Shown here one piece after another: positions 60,120 through 64,000 of a DNA stretch of 64,000 nt. Position numbers and translations under genes: made by a program. The stretch lies in NCBI GenBank assembly GCA_016719485.1, contig JADJZB010000030.1, positions 221,501 through 285,500 on the forward strand. Reading direction: 5' to 3'. The notes below the pieces were generated by a model that made no database searches, had not been told where the DNA came from, and was given only the letters and a program-made list of their open reading frames with translations. The DNA is from Holophagales bacterium (GTDB lineage: Bacteria > Acidobacteriota > Thermoanaerobaculia > UBA5066). Position 1 is the stretch's first letter. The number at the start of each line of letters is the position of its first letter.

Positions 60120-60928
60120 CAGGAGAAGGACCTCGGGACGAGCGGCACGCCCGCGAAGGGCGGAAGGTCGGGCGACGTGATGAGTCCGTGCGCCGCGGCC
60201 CGGCGGTAGAACTCGGCGAGGCCGCGCTCGTCGTCGGCGTCGAGGTCGTGGTGGAGGTCCCGCTCGAGGTACTCCCCGAGGAGCCTCCGGTCGAGCCCCG
60301 TCCGCGCCACGGAGGCGTCGAGAATCTCGCTCGTCCGGTGCCGGGCGTAGTCGCGCGACCAGAGGAACGGCTCGGGGTCGACGTCCCGCCGGACGGCCCA
60401 GACGGCGGTCACGAGGGGCAGGCCCGTGAGCCGGTTCCACCCCTGGGCGAGATCGAGGACGTGGTACGCCGACACGTCGGTGACGAGCGCCGGGTCTCCG
60501 ATGAGGAGCGCGGCATCCGCCGCCGCGAGCATCCGCGGCAGGTCGGGCACGGCGCGGTGGTATTCGGGGACGATGCCGTAGAGGTCCGCGAGGAGGACCC
60601 GCACCATCGCCGCCGAGGATCGCGAGCTGGAGTCGAGCGCGACGCTCCGGATCTCGGGAAACGGGACCCGGGACACCAGCAGGACGCTCCGGACCCGGTC
60701 GTACGCCGCGATGCCCACGCCACGGACGATCCGGATCCCGGGGATTCGCGCCGCCTCGATGGACGGGATGATGCCGGCCTGCACCTCGCCGCGGGCGAGC
60801 CGCTCCGCGCACGAGGACGGGAGGTCGCTGATCGGGAGGAATCCCTCGACCGCCCCCTTGAGGAAGCCCCAGGTGACGGGCCAGGCGTTCACGAAGTCGA
60901 CGACGGAGACGGGTATGGCAGGCGTCAT
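60119..60928 (-). CDS. mqnA: Chorismate dehydratase MqnA
   Basis: A 269-residue enzyme with the periplasmic-binding-protein-like fold of MqnA/MqnD: VSVVDFVNAWPVTWGF at the start, AGIIPSIEA, SRSSAAMVRVLL and ALLIGDPAL. It makes 3-enolpyruvylbenzoate from chorismate, the first step of the futalosine pathway. MqnB and MqnD are not in the window. I used ATG 60928; a GTG two codons upstream is possible. TAAGAT lies 10 bases before this ATG. Confidence 0.92.
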   Translation of the reverse strand: MTPAIPVSVVDFVNAWPVTWGFLKGAVEGFLPISDLPSSCAERLARGEVQAGIIPSIEAARIPGIRIVRGVGIAAYDRVRSVLLVSRVPFPEIRSVALDSSSRSSAAMVRVLLADLYGIVPEYHRAVPDLPRMLAAADAALLIGDPALVTDVSAYHVLDLAQGWNRLTGLPLVTAVWAVRRDVDPEPFLWSRDYARHRTSEILDASVARTGLDRRLLGEYLERDLHHDLDADDERGLAEFYRRAAAHGLITSPDLPPFAGVPLVPRSFS

Positions 60929-60938
60929 GGCCACGACG

Positions 60939-60978
60939 ATCTTACGACGGCGGATCCCGGACGGACTCGGGCGACAAT
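60939..60978. promoter_or_regulatory. Divergent -10 boxes for mqnA and the glycosyltransferase
   Basis: TAAGAT (minus strand, 60944-60939) lies 10 bases before the mqnA ATG. GACAAT (plus strand, 60973-60978) lies 6 bases before the glycosyltransferase GTG. Neither gene has a Shine-Dalgarno sequence, so both messages may lack leaders. Confidence 0.4.
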
Positions 60979-60984
60979 GCCGGC

Positions 60985-62165
60985 GTGGACGCGCCGCCCC
61001 TTCTCGTCTCGGTCCTGATGCCGTGCCTGAACGAGGCCGAGACGCTCGAACGCTGTGTTCGGCGAGCCGTCGACACGCTCACCGCCTCGGGGCTCGCCGG
61101 AGAGGTCCTCGTCGCCGACAACGGTTCGACCGACGGCTCGCAGGAGATCGCCGTACGGGCCGGCGCGCGGGTCGTCTCCGTCCCCGAACGGGGTTACGGC
61201 GCCGCGCTCCTCGGCGGCATCGCCGCGGCGAGGGGGCGCCACGTCGTCATGGGAGACGCGGACGACTCCTACGACTTCGGCGACGTCCCCGCCTTCGTCG
61301 CCAGGCTCGAGGAGGGGCACGACCTCGTCATGGGCTCGCGCTTCCAGGGCCGGATCGAGCCGGGCGCCATGCCGCCGCTTCACCGCTGGCTCGGGAACCC
61401 CGTCCTCTCCTTCCTCGGGCGCCTCTTCTTCCGCGTCCCGATCTCGGACTTCCACTGCGGCATCCGCGGCTTCCGCAAGGAGGCGATCGACCGCATCGGC
61501 CTCAGGACGACGGGGATGGAGTTCGCGAGCGAGATGGTCGTCAAGGCGACGCTCTTCGGCCTGCGCATCGGCGAGATCCCGGTGACGCTCCGCAAGGACG
61601 GCCGGTCGCGGCCGCCGCACCTGCGCACGTGGAGGGACGGCTGGAGACACCTGCGTTTCCTCCTGATGTACTCGCCCCGGTGGCTCTATCTCTGGCCCGG
61701 CCTCCTTCTCGTCCTCCTCGGCACGGGGCTCCTCGCGTGGCTCTACCCCGGCCCCCGTCACGTCGGCGCGGCGACGCTCGACGTCCACGCGATGCTCGGG
61801 GCGGCCGTCATGGTCCTGACCGGGGTCGAGGCGCTCACGTTCGCCGTCTTCGCGAAGGTCTTCGCCATCACCGAGGGGTTCCTGCCGGAGGACCCGCGCC
61901 TCGCCCGGGCCTTCCGGGTCGTCACGCTCGAGACCGGGCTCGTGGCGAGCACGATCCTCCTCCTGGCCGGAGCCGGCCTCTGCGCCACCGTCGTCGCCGA
62001 CTGGGCCGCCTCCGTCTTCAACTACCTCGACTACTCCGTCTCGATGCGAAGGATGATCCCGGGCGCCCTGCTGCTCGTCCTCGGGGCACACGGCCTCCTC
62101 GCGTCGTTCTTCCTCTCGATTCTCGGCCTCAAGCGGCGCTGGGAGCGGCGGCGGGGCGGCGCGCC
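60985..62165 (+). CDS. Family 2 glycosyltransferase with membrane helices; 3' end disrupted by a G tract
   Basis: The N-terminal 230 residues form a DPM1-like GT2 domain: SVLMPCLNEAETL, VADNGSTDGS, MGDADDSYDF (the DxD metal site) and FHCGIRGFRKEAI. Four membrane helices follow (about 235-375). The family transfers a sugar from a nucleotide or lipid donor, often to polyprenyl phosphate. At 62166 a run of 15 G follows, after which the frame stays open far into the antisense of rho, which cannot be real coding. I therefore end the supported part at 62165. A frame shift in the tract would give a stop at 62321. GTG start. Confidence 0.85.
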
Positions 62166-62180
62166 GGGGGGGGGGGGGGG
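62166..62180. repeat. 15-base poly-G tract
   Basis: Fifteen consecutive G residues lie in the 3' part of the glycosyltransferase gene; a seven-C run follows at 62203-62209. Such a tract could vary in length in cells or be a sequencing artefact. Confidence 0.95.
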
Positions 62181-62220
62181 ACGGCGCGGCCCGGGCCAGG
62201 GTCCCCCCCGACTCATTGCC

Positions 62221-63579
62221 TCACCCCGCCGACATCGACCCCAGGAACTCCTGGTTCGTCTTCGACTTCTCGAGCCTCTCGAGGAGGAGCTCCATCGACT
62301 CGACCGTCGAGAGCGGGGTGAGCACCTTGCGGAGGATCCAGATCCGGTTGAGCTCGCCCTTCTCGATGAGGAGCTCTTCCTTCCTCGTCCCCGACTTGTT
62401 GATGTCGATGGACGGGAAGACCCGGCGGTCGACGAGCCGGCGATCCAGGTGGATCTCCATGTTGCCCGTCCCCTTGAACTCCTCGAAGATCACGTCGTCC
62501 ATCCGCGAGCCGGTGTCGATGAGGGCCGTGGCCATGATCGTCAGCGAGCCCCCCTCCTCGACGTTGCGCGCCGCGCCGAAGAAGCGCTTCGGCTTCTGGA
62601 GCGCGTTCGCGTCGACACCGCCGGAGAGGACCTTGCCCGACGGCGGGCAGGTCGTGTTGTAGGCGCGGGCGAGGCGCGTGATCGAGTCGAGGAGGATGAC
62701 GACGTCGCGCTTGTGCTCGACGAGGCGCTTGGCCTTCTCGATGACCATCTCGGCCACCTGGACGTGGCGCGTCGCCGGCTCGTCGAACGTCGAGCTGATG
62801 ACCTCGCCCTTCACCGACCGCTGCATGTCGGTGACCTCCTCGGGCCGCTCGTCGATGAGGAGGACGATGAGCGTGACCTCGGGGTGGTTCGTCGTGATCG
62901 AGTTCGCCAGCGCCTGCAGGAGCATCGTCTTGCCGGTCCGCGGCGGGGCGACGATGAGGCCGCGCTGTCCCTTGCCGACCGGGGCGATCAGGTCGAGGAC
63001 GCGCGACGACATGTTCGCCGTCTCGAGCCGGATCCGCTCCTGCGGGTAGAGGGGCGTCAGGTTGTCGAAGAGGATCTTCTCCCGCGCGATGTCGGGGTGC
63101 TCGAAGTTGACCGCCTCGACCTTGATGAGGGCGAAGTAGCGCTCCCCCTCCTTCGGCGGACGGATCTGCCCCGAGATCGTGTCGCCCGTCCTGAGGCCGA
63201 ACTTGCGGATCTGGGAAGGCGAGACGTAGATGTCGTCCGGCCCGGCGAGGTAGTTGTACTCGGGCGCCCGGAGGAAGCCGAAGCCGTCCGGGAGGACCTC
63301 GAGGACCCCTTCCGAGAAGATGAGCCCCGCCCGCTCGGTCTGCGCCTGCAGCACCTTGAAGATGAGCTCCTGCTTGCGCAGGGCGGGCGCTCCTTCGACC
63401 TCGAGCTCGGCCGCGATCTTCAGGAGCTGCGGCATCGGGGTGTTGTGCAGCGTCCGGATGTCGAGCATCGGCTGGTCGTCGACGTCCGGCGACACGGGCT
63501 CTTCCAGGTCGTTCGGAAGCTCGTTGAGGTCGATCGCCGGGGTGGCGTAGTCGGTGCCGGGGACCTTGCGGCGTGGCAT
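62221..63579 (-). CDS. rho: Transcription termination factor Rho
   Basis: A 452-residue hexameric RNA helicase. The N-terminal Rho domain (about 38-80) is followed by a cold-shock-like RNA-binding domain (GVLEVLPDGFGFLRAPEYNY block) and the ATPase with Walker A in IVAPPRTGKTMLLQ and Walker B VVILLDSITRLARAYN. The Q-loop and R-loop region SGGVDANALQKPKRFFGAARN is intact. There is no long inserted domain. The ATG at 63579 has AAGGAG upstream and overlaps the engB stop (TGATG). Confidence 0.97.
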   Translation of the reverse strand: MPRRKVPGTDYATPAIDLNELPNDLEEPVSPDVDDQPMLDIRTLHNTPMPQLLKIAAELEVEGAPALRKQELIFKVLQAQTERAGLIFSEGVLEVLPDGFGFLRAPEYNYLAGPDDIYVSPSQIRKFGLRTGDTISGQIRPPKEGERYFALIKVEAVNFEHPDIAREKILFDNLTPLYPQERIRLETANMSSRVLDLIAPVGKGQRGLIVAPPRTGKTMLLQALANSITTNHPEVTLIVLLIDERPEEVTDMQRSVKGEVISSTFDEPATRHVQVAEMVIEKAKRLVEHKRDVVILLDSITRLARAYNTTCPPSGKVLSGGVDANALQKPKRFFGAARNVEEGGSLTIMATALIDTGSRMDDVIFEEFKGTGNMEIHLDRRLVDRRVFPSIDINKSGTRKEELLIEKGELNRIWILRKVLTPLSTVESMELLLERLEKSKTNQEFLGSMSAG

Positions 63580-64000
63580 CAGGACTCCTTTTGTGGCAGA
63601 CCCTGCGGCGCCGCGGGAGCGGCACCCGTCCGGGTCCTTCCGATGAGCCGGTCCTTGAGAAGACGGCCTAGGGTGGGCAGATTTTCGCCTGTTTCGGACG
63701 AAACGGGCAGGAGGGGGCGTTCGGGATCCTCGAACTCGGCCGCGAGGGCCCGGAGCTGCCGGAACCTCTGGGACGACTTGACGGCGTCCCACTTCGTCGC
63801 CGCGACGACGGTCGGGACCCCCGCGGTCCGCAGGAAGAGGGCCATGGAGCGGTCCGATTCCTGCGGGGCGAGCCGGCTGTCGACGAGGAGGAGGGCGAGG
63901 TCGGGCCGGCGTTCGCCGGTGAGGAGCTCCTCGATCTGCCCGGCAAAGCGCTCGCGCGACTCGCGGGCCGTCTTCGCGTAGCCGTAGCCGGGGCAGTCGA
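63579..64000 (-). CDS. engB: Ribosome biogenesis GTPase EngB (YihA/YsxC), 5' part outside the window
   Basis: About 140 C-terminal residues are present. The G3 motif appears as DCPGYGYAKT right at the window edge, the form typical of EngB; G4 is TKWD in VVAATKWDAV and G5 is likely PVSSETGENL. The P-loop lies beyond the window. EngB helps assemble the large ribosomal subunit. Its stop overlaps the rho start. Confidence 0.9.
   Translation of the reverse strand, partial: DCPGYGYAKTARESRERFAGQIEELLTGERRPDLALLLVDSRLAPQESDRSMALFLRTAGVPTVVAATKWDAVKSSQRFRQLRALAAEFEDPERPLLPVSSETGENLPTLGRLLKDRLIGRTRTGAAPAAPQGLPQKES

Noticed and set aside
60985..63981. A 998-residue glycosyltransferase fusion
   Set aside because: After the 15-G tract the frame runs antisense through rho and engB, with composition typical of shadow frames.

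Overview
The window is one continuous stretch of a GC-rich (roughly 70% by eye) bacterial chromosome with tightly packed housekeeping genes, many joined by 4-base ATGA or GTGA overlaps. MurE carries the DNPR motif typical of meso-diaminopimelate addition. RseP, HtrA and a uppS-cdsA-dxr-rseP block suggest a Gram-negative envelope. MqnA and MqnC show that menaquinone is made by the futalosine route. A Rho terminator, a 566-residue GlnRS and a LiaF/LytS/LytTR signalling operon complete the picture. I lean towards Acidobacteriota (Thermoanaerobaculia-like), but there is no rRNA here and this is a guess from gene content.

Layout. 0-9 kb: the end of a PlsC-like acyltransferase, then a minus-strand operon of fructose-type PTS IIC, IIB and HPr-EI-IIA followed by a large secreted GH38 mannosidase; a ferritin-like protein and tRNA-Arg. 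9-12 kb: an ABC-2 exporter pair, tRNA-Glu and broken tRNA-Glu copies. 12-24 kb: cardiolipin synthase plus an unknown protein, a SpoIIE-type phosphatase, a LiaF-LytS-LytTR operon, an Hsp70-like ATPase, a SemiSWEET, a pseudouridine synthase and a frameshifted exonuclease. 24-27 kb: a MASE1 hybrid histidine kinase. 27-40 kb: a dcw division/cell-wall cluster, mraZ-rsmH-ftsL-ftsI-murE-murD-ftsW-murC-ftsQ-ftsA-ftsZ. It lacks murF, mraY and murG and is preceded by a four-box MraZ operator. 40-46 kb: RNase D ending in a 63-bp palindrome, then rseP, dxr, cdsA, uppS and truA. 46-54 kb: a metallo-beta-lactamase-fold protein without metal ligands, clpB-hsp20, cysK with an Rrf2 regulator, an HtrA protease and an EamA transporter. 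54-58 kb: gltX (frameshifted), glnS, a VanZ-like gene and tRNA-Gln. 58-64 kb: mqnA-mqnC-rhodanese, a glycosyltransferase interrupted by a 15-G tract, rho and the start of engB.

The most interesting points are these: a secreted GH38 mannosidase in a complete fructose-PTS operon; a dcw cluster missing three lipid-II genes with seamless junctions; a probable CTG start for ftsI; repeated -10-like boxes placed 6-10 bases before start codons, suggesting leaderless mRNAs; LiaF joined to a LytS/LytTR pair; a palindromic repeat that supplies the end of rnd; and rearranged tRNA-Glu fragments. Three genes (exonuclease, rnd, gltX) are each one base out of frame at a C run, which looks more like sequence error than decay because gltX should be essential.
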